Assembly (NCBI GenBank): GCA_025060595.1
Contig: JANXBX010000003.1
Coordinates: forward strand, 28,933 to 92,932
DNA length: 64,000 nucleotides
Direction: 5' to 3'
Source of the DNA: Synergistota bacterium
GTDB taxonomy: Bacteria > Synergistota > GBS-1
This document shows, piece after piece, positions 1 through 9,032 of the stretch; position 1 is the stretch's first letter, and each line of letters starts with the position of its first letter. The notes beneath the pieces were generated by a model. The model saw nothing but the letters and a program-made list of their open reading frames with translations. It was not told the DNA's origin and did no database searches. The translations under genes and the position numbers were made by a program.

Positions 1-1642
1 GATAGAAGTAAGATACTACCGTTGTCCCATGATGCTGAACAATTATATCAATTACAGCTTGAGGAAGCTTATACTCTCTAGCTAACTCTACACTATCTTT
101 AACATGAGAAACGATAACAAGCATACTTAAGCTTGGTTTTATCTTAGCATGGTAATTTTCCTTGTCCATTTGATTTTCTACAAAAAGGTGAGGTCTTTTA
201 AGCTTACCTATATCATGGTAATAAGAGCCAACACGAGCTAACAAGGCATCTGCACCTATCTCTTCAGCTGCAGCCTCAGCAAGATTAGCAACCAATAAAC
301 TATGATGGTAAGTTCCTGCAGCCTCCACTTGGAGTCTCTTCAACAAAGGATGAGAGGGATCCGCTAATTCAAGAAGCTTTAGCGGAGAAAGCAATCCAAA
401 GAAGCTTTCTAAATAAGGTAAACTGCCAGCTACAATTATACTTGAACCGATACCATTTAAAAAGCCAAGCAAAGCATTAATAAGCAAATTTCTTACAGGA
501 AGATTTATAAATAACCCCACAGAGGTTAAAGCTAAAACATTAATAACCCCCATTAAAAGACCAGCCCTTATTAAGGTTCCTCTCTGCCTTATCTTCTTCA
601 ATTCTCTCACAGCAAAGGTTCCTCCAAATACCCCAAGAGTAAGAGGTATAAACCCTGCTCCCCTAAAAAGGCTTACCGCAAAAGCCAATATCCAAGTTGC
701 GAATATAGCAAATCTCGGACAAATTAAGATAGAGTAGGATAAAGGGATAATTCCTATGGGGATTAACGCAGGAGAAAGAGGTATTAAAACCTTAGCTGAG
801 AGGAACAAAGTAATAATTGAAAAAAGAAGGAACAAGAGCAAACCTGTACTCTTCAACTTACTGTAATACCATTCCCTTATATACAGAAAAATAAGCCAAG
901 CTATAAACGAGGAGATTACGCCTAATCCAACCAGCCTCAGTAATACCTTTTCCTTAGAAAAACCAAGAGCTTCTAAAATCAAAATATGCTCTCTCTTTAG
1001 GGGCTCTCCTTTGCGAACTACCACTTCACCACGATGGACCTTCATCACAATTGGCCTTATACCCATCATTACAAGCTGTTTCTGCTTCTCTGTCTCAGCA
1101 ACATCTAATACCACATTCGGCTTAAGCTCGCCTAACAAAATTTCCTTTAGCTTAGAAACTTCCTCACTCTTAAGTCCCGCTTCTTCAGCAAAGCCCAAAA
1201 CGGTTTCAACTGTACCTATAAGGTTTTCCTGATTTATACCTTTATCATATTCTTCTTTTAATACGTTTAATATAAGCTCTCTCGCTTTAGGGATAGATAA
1301 CTCAATTGAAAGAAGCTTTTCTTCTATCCTCCCTAAAGCACCTTTAGCTATATTATCATCTTTCACAAAAACACCCTTTATTCTTGCAGCTGCCCTCTCT
1401 CTCAGCCTCTTCGTTTCTTCTTCATCTATTACCTCTACATCTTTATAGGCTACTATATCATAAGGAGCCTTTTCGCCAATCCTGACAGAAAAGCGCAAGG
1501 TAGATACCCAATCCCATGAGAGCATTAATAAGATAGCTGCTCCTATCCCACCAAATATTAACGCTATAGTTAGCTTTTCTTTAAGAAACTTTAGTACCCC
1601 CGCTTTACTACTACTGTTGCCGTTGCCTTTCTCTCGACCCAT
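1..1642 (-). CDS. pgpH: PgpH/YqfF-type 7TM-HD cyclic-di-AMP phosphodiesterase (3' end beyond window)
   Basis: Membrane HD-domain hydrolase; family members degrade cyclic-di-AMP. The frame opens at ATG 1642, with an AGAAGGGA ribosome site about 5 nt upstream, and overlaps the end of phoH by 32 nt. The visible 547 residues show an N-terminal membrane helix (LTIALIFGGIGAAILLML), an extracellular 7TMR-HDED region (about residues 45-240), then a block of several hydrophobic helices. An HD domain begins near residue 460 with GTYHHSLLVANLAEAAA and YYHDIGKLKRP, followed by IIVQHHGTT. The C-terminus lies outside the window. PhoH followed by YqfF is a conserved Firmicutes order, usually continuing into ybeY. 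Family assignment is strong; the cyclic-di-AMP substrate is family knowledge, not visible here. Confidence 0.9.
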   Translation of the reverse strand, partial: MGREKGNGNSSSKAGVLKFLKEKLTIALIFGGIGAAILLMLSWDWVSTLRFSVRIGEKAPYDIVAYKDVEVIDEEETKRLRERAAARIKGVFVKDDNIAKGALGRIEEKLLSIELSIPKARELILNVLKEEYDKGINQENLIGTVETVLGFAEEAGLKSEEVSKLKEILLGELKPNVVLDVAETEKQKQLVMMGIRPIVMKVHRGEVVVRKGEPLKREHILILEALGFSKEKVLLRLVGLGVISSFIAWLIFLYIREWYYSKLKSTGLLLFLLFSIITLFLSAKVLIPLSPALIPIGIIPLSYSILICPRFAIFATWILAFAVSLFRGAGFIPLTLGVFGGTFAVRELKKIRQRGTLIRAGLLMGVINVLALTSVGLFINLPVRNLLINALLGFLNGIGSSIIVAGSLPYLESFFGLLSPLKLLELADPSHPLLKRLQVEAAGTYHHSLLVANLAEAAAEEIGADALLARVGSYYHDIGKLKRPHLFVENQMDKENYHAKIKPSLSMLVIVSHVKDSVELAREYKLPQAVIDIIVQHHGTTVVSYFY

Positions 1643-2612
1643 TATCCCTTCTCAATTCATACTCCTCGTAAGCCTTCACTATCTTCTGAACAAGTTCATG
1701 CCTGACTACATCTTGCTCAGTAAGATAAACGAAAGCGATCCCCCCTATACCAACCAGTATTTCCCTAACTTCTAAAAGACCGGATCTCTTATTGGGAAGA
1801 TCTATCTGAGTAATGTCTCCAGTAATTACCATTTTAGAGCCAAAACCAAGCCTCGTCAAAAACATCTTCATTTGTTCAGGCGTTGCATTCTGAGCCTCAT
1901 CAAGAATGACGAAAGCATCGTTCAACGTTCTACCTCTCATGTAGGCTAAGGGAGCTATTTCTATTGCGCCACTTTCCAAAAGCTTTTGGAATTTATCTGC
2001 ATCAAGCATTTCATAAAGGGCATCATATAACGGCCTTAAATAAGGTTCTATCTTTTCCCTTAAATCACCGGGAAGAAAACCAAGCTTCTCTCCCGCCTCA
2101 ACCGCAGGCCTTACAAGTATTATCCTGCCTACTTTCCTATTCTGAAGATAGGAAACAGCTAAAGCTACCGCAAGGTAGGTTTTCCCAGTTCCAGCAGGCC
2201 CTATAGCGAAAGTTATATCATTTTCCATAACGGCCTCTACATACTTCTTCTGCCCTAAAGTCTTAGGTTTTATTACCTTGCCTCTAACAGTAACATGAAT
2301 AACATCGTCATAGAGCTCCCCTAACTTTAAATCCCTACCTTGCTTAAGCATCTTAACACTATATTTTAGCTCTTTAAGGCTTATCGGATGCCCCTTTTTA
2401 GCTATTTCCATCATCTCTTGAAAGAGAATCCCTGCTTTTTTAACAGACTCCTCATCGCTTCCCACCATTACAAGCTCATTACCTCTCGGCAGTATTCTTA
2501 CATTGAAACTCTTTTCAACAAACTTCAAATTTTCATCTTCCTTACCAGCCACATTTATCATCACCGCATGGTCATCCGCCCAAAACCTTAACTCTAACTT
2601 AGGATTACCCAC
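1611..2612 (-). CDS. phoH: PhoH-like ATPase (YbeZ family)
   Basis: Cytoplasmic P-loop ATPase of the PhoH/YbeZ group, linked in other bacteria to RNA metabolism together with YbeY. Walker A is GPAGTGKT at about residues 138-145; Walker B is FVILDEAQNA near residue 235, followed by a sensor-like GDITQIDLP. The 333-aa length is typical. The start is GTG 2612, preceded by a GGGGGTGAT Shine-Dalgarno-like stretch about 12 nt away. A basic, polar tail (RRDNGSRERQRQQ) ends the protein. It lies just downstream of the Nfu gene and overlaps pgpH by 32 nt, so the genes are probably cotranscribed and translationally coupled. Confidence 0.92.
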   Translation of the reverse strand: MGNPKLELRFWADDHAVMINVAGKEDENLKFVEKSFNVRILPRGNELVMVGSDEESVKKAGILFQEMMEIAKKGHPISLKELKYSVKMLKQGRDLKLGELYDDVIHVTVRGKVIKPKTLGQKKYVEAVMENDITFAIGPAGTGKTYLAVALAVSYLQNRKVGRIILVRPAVEAGEKLGFLPGDLREKIEPYLRPLYDALYEMLDADKFQKLLESGAIEIAPLAYMRGRTLNDAFVILDEAQNATPEQMKMFLTRLGFGSKMVITGDITQIDLPNKRSGLLEVREILVGIGGIAFVYLTEQDVVRHELVQKIVKAYEEYELRRDNGSRERQRQQ

Positions 2613-2630
2613 TCTTTAAAAATCACCCCC

Positions 2631-2864
2631 CTAAACAGACTCAACACGAGTTACCTCTGGAACATGCTTTTTTATAGTAGACTCTACCATAGCTTTTAGG
2701 GTAAACTGTGCAAATGGACACCTACCACATTGACCTGCTAACTTGACCTTAACGGTGCCATCTTCCTCAATACCTACAAGTTCAGCTTTACCGCCTTCCA
2801 TTGCTAAATAAGGATTAACCAACTTCTCAAGAACCTCCCTTACCTTACTTTCAAGATTCGCCAT
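2631..2864 (-). CDS. nfu: NifU C-terminal-domain (Nfu) iron-sulfur carrier
   Basis: A 77-aa protein consisting only of the NifU C-terminal domain. The CGRCP motif near residue 46 supplies the CxxC that holds a transferable [4Fe-4S] cluster in this family. The N-terminal helix (EVLEKLVNPYLAMEGG) and the AVESTI-like region AMVESTIKKHVPEV match Nfu/YutI proteins. The start ATG 2864 has a strong GGGAGG site 8 nt upstream. It sits between the carboxyltransferase gene and phoH, all on the same strand. It probably delivers clusters made by the SufCB pair at 17710-19532, but that link is inference. Confidence 0.88.
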   Translation of the reverse strand: MANLESKVREVLEKLVNPYLAMEGGKAELVGIEEDGTVKVKLAGQCGRCPFAQFTLKAMVESTIKKHVPEVTRVESV

Positions 2865-2879
2865 AGTATAAACCTCCCT

Positions 2880-4277
2880 TTAAACAGGATAAGCATACTC
2901 ATCAACGGGCTTCTCAAAGCCCAGATCCACCATGAACTTCCTCACATATTTTCTCCTGAGGAAATCAAGGGCAATTTGAGGAAAGAGAGCATAAGTTAAA
3001 ACATCCTCAGGCTCAACTGCTAAAATACCCAATTCTTCCCTACATTTATCCAACATAGGTTCAAGAAGATCCGCAGGCCTACAAGTTATGGGCTCCTCAT
3101 CACCTATGATCTTCTTTTTAATTTCCGGATCAATCGGTGCTGGAGGCCTACCATAAAACCCCCTTACATAATCCCTTACCTCCTTAGGAACGATCTTATA
3201 CCTCTCCCCTAAAAGAACATTAAGCGTGGCCTGAGTTCCTACAAGCTGACTCGTTGGAGTAACTAAAGGAGGATAGCCAAGCTCCCTTCTTACCCTTGGA
3301 ACCTCCTCAAGGACAGCCTTAAGTTTGTCCAAAGCCTTCTGTTCCTTAAGTTGGCTTATAAAATTAGTATACATCCCTCCTGGTATCTGATATAGCAATA
3401 CGTTAACATCTACAGTAAAATCGGCAAGCTTATCTTTATGAAACTCCCTCACTTTCTTAAAATATTCTGATATATCAATTAAGGATTTAAGCTCTATTCC
3501 CGTGTCATATCCCATTTCTTTCAAGACATAAACCATTGTCTCCGTAGGAGGATGAGATGTACCCATTGCAAAGGGAGACATAGCTGTATCTATAACATCA
3601 GCACCCGCCTCAACAGCCTTAAGCAAAGCCATAGATGCCATGCCGCTTGTATAGTGAGAGTGAACTTGAACCGGGATATTATATCTTTCCTTTATCGATT
3701 TAACAAGTTCATAAGCAATCTTAGGTGAAAGCAAACCTGACATGTCCTTTATAGCAATAGAATCTGCCCCTAGCTCAACCATATCTCTAACCATATCTAA
3801 ATATTTCTCAATAGTATGAACCGGAGAAACCGTATAACTTATAGCAAGCTGAGCGTGAGCCCCCTCCTTCTTAACGGCATCAACTGCTACTTCCATATTC
3901 CTAACATCATTTAAAGCATCAAATATTCTAAATATGTCTATACCATTCATAACAGCCCTCTTAACAAATTCCCTAACTACATCATCCGGGTAATGCCTAT
4001 AACCAACTACATTTTGACCTCTCAATAGCATTTGTAAAGGCGTTCGCTTAAATCTCTTTTTAAGTTCTCTTAACCTTTCCCATGGATCCTCATCTAAGAA
4101 CCTTATACATGTATCAAAAGTAGCTCCGCCCCATACCTCCACTGAGTGGAAACCAACTTCATCCATAGCCTCAGCTATAGGTAGCATATCCTCTAGCCTC
4201 ATCCTTGTAGCTATAAGAGATTGATGACCATCCCTTAAAGTCAAATCGGTTATTCCTATCCTCCTACTTCCTAACAT
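2880..4277 (-). CDS. OadA/5S-type biotin-dependent carboxyltransferase subunit lacking a biotinyl domain
   Basis: Carboxyltransferase subunit that moves CO2 between carboxybiotin and a 2-oxoacid (pyruvate/oxaloacetate). The TIM barrel begins with ITDLTLRDGHQSL. The lysine expected to be carbamylated is in SIAIKDMSGLL, and metal-binding histidines are in VQVHSHYTSG. A PYC_OADA conserved domain follows up to the C-terminus. The chain ends at 465 aa without the MKM biotin-attachment domain found in full-length OadA (about 600 aa), so it must work with a separate carrier, as in transcarboxylase 5S. The reading frame is open further upstream, but ATG 4277 is preferred: GGGAGGTG lies 7 nt upstream and the mazG stop is directly before it. 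Confidence 0.88.
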   Translation of the reverse strand: MLGSRRIGITDLTLRDGHQSLIATRMRLEDMLPIAEAMDEVGFHSVEVWGGATFDTCIRFLDEDPWERLRELKKRFKRTPLQMLLRGQNVVGYRHYPDDVVREFVKRAVMNGIDIFRIFDALNDVRNMEVAVDAVKKEGAHAQLAISYTVSPVHTIEKYLDMVRDMVELGADSIAIKDMSGLLSPKIAYELVKSIKERYNIPVQVHSHYTSGMASMALLKAVEAGADVIDTAMSPFAMGTSHPPTETMVYVLKEMGYDTGIELKSLIDISEYFKKVREFHKDKLADFTVDVNVLLYQIPGGMYTNFISQLKEQKALDKLKAVLEEVPRVRRELGYPPLVTPTSQLVGTQATLNVLLGERYKIVPKEVRDYVRGFYGRPPAPIDPEIKKKIIGDEEPITCRPADLLEPMLDKCREELGILAVEPEDVLTYALFPQIALDFLRRKYVRKFMVDLGFEKPVDEYAYPV

Positions 4278-4278
4278 A

Positions 4279-5055
4279 CTACTGCACCTCCCTTTTCTTG
4301 GCCTCTTCCCACCAAGATTCCATCTCTTCAAGGCTAAAAGATGAGAGAGGCCTATTTTTCTCACGGGCTTTCTCTTCGATATATAAAAACCTTTTTCTGA
4401 ACTTCTCATTTACAGCATGAAGTACTAACTCAGGGTTAGCACCTATAAATCTCGCTAAATTAACTATTGCAAAAAGCAAATCCCCCACTTCTTCCTCCAT
4501 TTTCTTTAAATCCTTTTTAGAATAAGCCTCCTTGAACTCTTCCCACTCCTCTTCAATCTTCTTCATAACATCTTCAGTCTTATCCCAATCAAACCCGACC
4601 CTTCGCGCTCTTTCCTGAAGTTCATAGGCTCTCAATAAAGCAGGTATATGCAAGGGAACCCCATCAAGAATAGACCTCTTACTTTTCTCCTCCCTTTTCA
4701 TCCTTTCCCAATTCAAAAGAACCTCATCAGAATCTTTGAAACTTTCACTTCCAAAAACATGCGGATGTCTTCTTATGAGCTTTTCATTTATCCCCTTTAT
4801 AACATCTTCTATATCAAATAACCCCTTTTCTTTAGCTATCTGAGCCTGGAAAACCACTTGAAGAAGAAGGTCCCCAAGCTCTTCCTTTAACAAAACATAA
4901 TCTTCCCTCTTTACAGCATCCACAACCTCATAAGCCTCTTCAAGAACATAGGAAAGGAGGCTTTCAAAGGTCTGCTTCTTGTCCCAAGGACATCCATTCT
5001 CACCACGGAGCTTCTCCATTATATCGACGAGACGCTCAAATTCCTTCCCTGCCAT
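4279..5055 (-). CDS. mazG: Nucleoside triphosphate pyrophosphohydrolase MazG
   Basis: Two-domain MazG that hydrolyses (d)NTPs to NMP and pyrophosphate as house-cleaning. The N-terminal repeat shows NGCPWDKKQT, then the metal-binding EEAYEVVDA and EELGDLLLQVVF. The second repeat shows EEEWEEFKEA and EEEVGDLLFAIVNLARF. The length of 258 aa is normal. ATG 5055 lies 37 nt inside the end of mfd and has an AAGGAGATGAGG ribosome site. The stop directly abuts the next start, giving tight coupling. The order mfd-mazG recalls the Bacillus mfd-spoVT-yabM-mazG region with the sporulation genes absent. Confidence 0.93.
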   Translation of the reverse strand: MAGKEFERLVDIMEKLRGENGCPWDKKQTFESLLSYVLEEAYEVVDAVKREDYVLLKEELGDLLLQVVFQAQIAKEKGLFDIEDVIKGINEKLIRRHPHVFGSESFKDSDEVLLNWERMKREEKSKRSILDGVPLHIPALLRAYELQERARRVGFDWDKTEDVMKKIEEEWEEFKEAYSKKDLKKMEEEVGDLLFAIVNLARFIGANPELVLHAVNEKFRKRFLYIEEKAREKNRPLSSFSLEEMESWWEEAKKREVQ

Positions 5056-7811
5056 TTTTCCCTCATCTCCTTGAGCTCAATTAAAATTTTATTTAACAGC
5101 TTTTCTACGCTAAAGAAAGCCATTAAATTTTTCTCAAAACGCATATTAAAGCAAGAAAAACCTAGAGAGGAAAAGTAAGCTTGAATTTCGCCTCTTTTAC
5201 CCCATATGATAGGATGAAGATGTATAGAAAGCTTGCCATTCTTATAATATATTTCAGAAACACCAGCCTCTTCTGCAATGACCTTAAACCTAACCGTTTT
5301 TAAAAGATTAACTATGGGAGCTGGTATATCCCCAAATCTTTCTTTAAATTCAAATTCAAGATCGTCAACCTCTTCAAGTCTTTTTACGTTTACAAGCTTT
5401 CTATAATAATATAATCTCTCCTCTTCATCATCTATATATTCTGACGGAATATAAGCATCAAGCCCAAGATCAACTCTAGCAGATAAGACTTTTGGAAGAT
5501 CTCCCTTAAGAGAAGCTATCGTTTCCTCAAGCATCTTACAATATAGATGAAAGCCAACAGAATTCACAAATCCATGCTGTTCTGGTCCAAGTATGTTACC
5601 TACACCCCTTATCTGCATATCCCTTAAGGCGAGCTTAAAGGAAGAGCCAAGCTCTCCAAACTCCCTTATAGCTTCTAGTCTTTCTCTACCAGCATCAGTA
5701 AGCCCGCTTTCATCCTCATACAAGAAGTAGGCGTAAGCCTGCCTATTCCCTCTACCGACCCTTCCCCTAAGCTGATAAAGTTGAGACAATCCAAGATTCT
5801 CAGCCTGATGGACTATTATCGTATTGGCTGAAGGGATATCAATACCATTTTCTATAATAGTAGTACACACTAGAAGATTAATTTCACCAGATATAAAGCT
5901 TACCATCACCCTCTCAAGCTCATCCTCGCTCATCTTACCATGAGCAATCCCTAACCTAACCTCTGGAACAAGCTTTGATATTTTATCAGCAAAGCTATAA
6001 ATATCCTCAACTCTATTATGAACCAGAAAGACCTGTCCTCCCCTTTGGATCTCTCTAATTATAGCACTTCTTACAAGATTGTAATCCCATTTACCTACAT
6101 AAATTTCCACATTTTTTCTACCTGACGGAGGAGTATTTATAACGCTTATGTCTTTAGCCCCGCTTAACGCTAAGTAAAGAGTTCTTGGAATCGGCGTAGC
6201 CGTCATAGTCAAAACATCTACATCTACTCTTAACCTCTTAAGCTTTTCCTTCTGCATTACACCAAACTTTTGTTCTTCATCTATTATCACTAAACCAAGA
6301 TCCTTAAAGGAAATGTTATCGCTCAGAAGCATATGAGTCCCTACGACAATATCTATCATTCCCTTCTTAATCCCTTCTATCACTTCAGCTTGTTCTTTAG
6401 AAGTCAAAAACCTCGTAAGCATAGCCACCTTAATAGGAAAGCCCTCCATTCGTTTCTGCAAATTCATATAGTGCTGAAAAGCAAGAACCGTAGTAGGACA
6501 TAAAAAAGCAACTTGTTTTCCATCCATTACCGCCTTAAAGGCCGCTCTAAAAGCTACCTCTGTTTTTCCGTATCCCACATCACCGCATATTAATCTATCC
6601 ATCGGGCGAGGAGATTCCATATCCCTTTTGACTTCCTCTATAGCCTTTAATTGATCAGGCGTTTCGTCAAATTCGAATCTCGCTTCAAACTCCTTTTGCC
6701 AATTAGAATCCTTAGAAAAAGCATACCCCGTCAGAACGCTTCTTAGAGCATATATCCTAAGAAGCTCCTTTGCAACTTCCTCAACATTTTTTTTAACTCT
6801 GTTTTTAACAACCGTCCATGAACCCTTTTTAAGACTATCTAAAGAAGGTTCTCCTCCACCAATATAGGGAGAAACCTTATCTATGCTTACCGATGGCACA
6901 TAAAGCTTTTCCCCCTTATCATATTCAATAAGCAAATATTCTCCCTCAACACCATCTACCCTTATTCTTACTATCCCCCTAAATATACCTATTCCATAAT
7001 CCTCGTGAACAACATAATCCCCCTCTTTAAAGGATAATTCCCTCTCTAAAAAGGTGGGAATATAAGGATTCCAAGGAATGTTAAGCGCGGAATCCAGCTC
7101 TTCCCTGTAAAGAAAGAGGAAAGGAATCCTAACATCCTTGGAGAAAGATACCCCTACATCATCTACATATACCCAGATAACTAAAGAATCTCTCGGCAAA
7201 ATATCCCAAAAAGCTCCATCCCCTTGAGAATGAGGGGGAACTATCTCTATACTGTCAATTCTCCTAAAGGAAGGTTTTGCATCTATATCCTCGAGCACGC
7301 CTATATAGTCAATCTCATCTCCATAGAGAGAAATAACCACTATATCATCCCTAACCCTTATCTCTATAACATCTCCTCTAAGATTAAATTCACCAGCAGA
7401 AAGGGGAGGTTCGCTCCTCCTATAACCCATTCGCCTCAAAGAAGACAGAAGCTCTGAATACCCTATCCTTTGCCCTAAACTAATACGAAAGACCTCTTTA
7501 CACAGAAAGCTCCTTGAAAGAGCTAAATTAATGGGAAGAATAGCTATAAAGTTTCTCCCTAAGGAAAATAAATCCTGATGAGAGTTTATCTTATAAACAC
7601 TTCCTCCAAATGAAGAAACCAAGCTATCCTCAACACCAGAAAGGGAGGCATCTTCACCCAAAACCACACATATATTCTCCCAAGGATTATTAAAAAGCTT
7701 TTTAACTATATACCACAAGCCTCCCTTTCTGACCTTACCAACTTTAGCAAACCTTTTATTTATGAGCTCCTCTTTTAACCTATCTATAAAAGATTTATTC
7801 ATTCTCCTCAA
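5019..7811 (-). CDS. mfd: Transcription-repair coupling factor Mfd, short form
   Basis: ATP-dependent translocase that removes RNA polymerase stalled at lesions and recruits UvrA. In order: a reduced UvrB-homology N-terminus, the RNA-polymerase-interacting CarD-like domain (EGDYVVHEDYGIGIFRGI, near residue 265), RecG-like helicase with Walker A CGDVGYGKTEVA, DEEQ box, a TRG region with QLRGRVGRGNRQAYA, and the C-terminal D7 domain. At 930 aa it is about 200 residues shorter than E. coli Mfd, the loss being in the UvrB-like module; Thermotoga Mfd is of similar size. Two starts are possible: TTG 7811 (AGGAG 4 nt upstream) or ATG 7802. Both overlap the end of pth. Confidence 0.93.
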   Translation of the reverse strand: MRRMNKSFIDRLKEELINKRFAKVGKVRKGGLWYIVKKLFNNPWENICVVLGEDASLSGVEDSLVSSFGGSVYKINSHQDLFSLGRNFIAILPINLALSRSFLCKEVFRISLGQRIGYSELLSSLRRMGYRRSEPPLSAGEFNLRGDVIEIRVRDDIVVISLYGDEIDYIGVLEDIDAKPSFRRIDSIEIVPPHSQGDGAFWDILPRDSLVIWVYVDDVGVSFSKDVRIPFLFLYREELDSALNIPWNPYIPTFLERELSFKEGDYVVHEDYGIGIFRGIVRIRVDGVEGEYLLIEYDKGEKLYVPSVSIDKVSPYIGGGEPSLDSLKKGSWTVVKNRVKKNVEEVAKELLRIYALRSVLTGYAFSKDSNWQKEFEARFEFDETPDQLKAIEEVKRDMESPRPMDRLICGDVGYGKTEVAFRAAFKAVMDGKQVAFLCPTTVLAFQHYMNLQKRMEGFPIKVAMLTRFLTSKEQAEVIEGIKKGMIDIVVGTHMLLSDNISFKDLGLVIIDEEQKFGVMQKEKLKRLRVDVDVLTMTATPIPRTLYLALSGAKDISVINTPPSGRKNVEIYVGKWDYNLVRSAIIREIQRGGQVFLVHNRVEDIYSFADKISKLVPEVRLGIAHGKMSEDELERVMVSFISGEINLLVCTTIIENGIDIPSANTIIVHQAENLGLSQLYQLRGRVGRGNRQAYAYFLYEDESGLTDAGRERLEAIREFGELGSSFKLALRDMQIRGVGNILGPEQHGFVNSVGFHLYCKMLEETIASLKGDLPKVLSARVDLGLDAYIPSEYIDDEEERLYYYRKLVNVKRLEEVDDLEFEFKERFGDIPAPIVNLLKTVRFKVIAEEAGVSEIYYKNGKLSIHLHPIIWGKRGEIQAYFSSLGFSCFNMRFEKNLMAFFSVEKLLNKILIELKEMREKWQGRNLSVSSI

Positions 7812-8367
7812 AAATCTCCTTAGAATTATAAAGAGACATTGCTTTATCTATGCCTTCAGCTAATATTAGCTCTATAGCGTCAGTCGCTCTTCTTAATATA
7901 AATGGAAGGAGCTTCATTTCCTTATCTGTAAACTCACTTAAAACGTAATACTCATAACCGCTTGGCGGAGGAGGTCCTATCCCTAAGCGCAGTCGGGGGA
8001 TCTCCTCTGTTCCTAAAGTAGAAATTATAGATTCCATTCCCTTATGACCCCCTGCCCCGCCTAGCTTCCTTATTCTTATAACTCCAAAGGGAAGATAAAG
8101 ATCATCATATATAACTAAAACATCATGCGGCGAGACCTTGTATTTTGAAATAATCTCCTTTAAGGCCTCGCCGCTTCTATTCATATATGTCATAGGCTTA
8201 ACAAGAAGAACGCCATTGTCTTTTCTACCAGTCAAAGCTTTACACTCGTAGCGATCTACCTTAAGATCCCACCTCCCTGCTAAAAAATCTATCACCCTAA
8301 AACCAAAATTATGCCTTGTAAACTCGTATTTTGGTCCCGGATTTCCCAAGCCTACAACCAACCGCAA
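7795..8367 (-). CDS. pth: Peptidyl-tRNA hydrolase
   Basis: Releases tRNA from peptidyl-tRNA that drops off the ribosome. The N-terminal LVVGLGNPGPKYEFTRHNFG contains the catalytic histidine and the substrate-binding asparagine. KPMTYMNRSG and DDLYLPFG with GGAGGHKG are further family signatures. The length of 190 aa is typical. The start codon is TTG 8367, with GGAGGAG about 12 nt upstream inside the end of the L25 gene. The stop overlaps the mfd start region, so mfd is probably translated by coupling. Confidence 0.96.
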   Translation of the reverse strand: MRLVVGLGNPGPKYEFTRHNFGFRVIDFLAGRWDLKVDRYECKALTGRKDNGVLLVKPMTYMNRSGEALKEIISKYKVSPHDVLVIYDDLYLPFGVIRIRKLGGAGGHKGMESIISTLGTEEIPRLRLGIGPPPPSGYEYYVLSEFTDKEMKLLPFILRRATDAIELILAEGIDKAMSLYNSKEIFEENE

Positions 8368-8376
8368 AAGAAGCTA

Positions 8377-9030
8377 TCACTCCTCCTCTTCTTCCTCTTT
8401 CTTCTTCCTCTTAGAGGCTATTTCTGGTTCAGCCACCTCAGCAGGAGCTGCTTCTTCAACCACTTCCTCAACAGGCTCAGATATAACCACAACGGTTGTC
8501 TCTGGGTCTTCCAAAACCTTAACCCCTTCTGGAAGCTGGAGGTCCTCAACATGAATAGATTCACCCATTTCAAGATTAGTCACATCAACCTCTATTCTAT
8601 CAGGTATATTTCTTGGCAAACACTCAACCTCAACGCTCCACAAATATTGCTCAAGTATGCCACCCATCTTAACTCCCTTACAAACTTCCTTCCCTACTAT
8701 CACTATCGGAACTTCAACAGTAATAGCCTTACCTTTTTCAAGTTCGAGAAAATCCACATGAATAACTTCATCCGTAATAGGATCAACTTGAATATCCTTA
8801 ACCAAAACATCGCATTCTTTACCATCATCAAGCTTCATAGTATACACAGTATGCTCAATATCTCTTTCTGATATGTTTCTTATAACTTCTCCTCTCTGAA
8901 GCTTAATAGGTAAAGCGCCAAGACTACCTCCGTAAAGGATAGCAGGAATATATCCCTCCCGCCTCAGCTTTTTTGATTCTCCCTTACCTATTTTCTCTCT
9001 AATTGAAGCTCTAAGTTCAGATATCTTCAT
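8377..9030 (-). CDS. rplY: 50S ribosomal protein L25, long CTC form
   Basis: 5S-rRNA-binding ribosomal protein. The N-terminal L25 domain (REKIGKGESKKLRREGYIPA, then AILYGG) is followed by the TL5/CTC C-terminal beta domain (FLELEKGKAITVEVPIV). A disordered tail is rich in Glu/Ala/Val and ends in KRKKKEEEEEE. The 217-aa size is that of the CTC general-stress form. ATG 9030 has GGGAGGGAG 6 nt upstream and lies 2 nt after the prs stop. Confidence 0.95.
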   Translation of the reverse strand: MKISELRASIREKIGKGESKKLRREGYIPAILYGGSLGALPIKLQRGEVIRNISERDIEHTVYTMKLDDGKECDVLVKDIQVDPITDEVIHVDFLELEKGKAITVEVPIVIVGKEVCKGVKMGGILEQYLWSVEVECLPRNIPDRIEVDVTNLEMGESIHVEDLQLPEGVKVLEDPETTVVVISEPVEEVVEEAAPAEVAEPEIASKRKKKEEEEEE

Positions 9031-9032
9031 TA

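Noticed and set aside
4278-4409. 44-residue N-terminal extension of the carboxyltransferase
   Set aside because: It lies inside mazG, has no ribosome site, and the family begins at ATG 4277 after GGGAGGTG.
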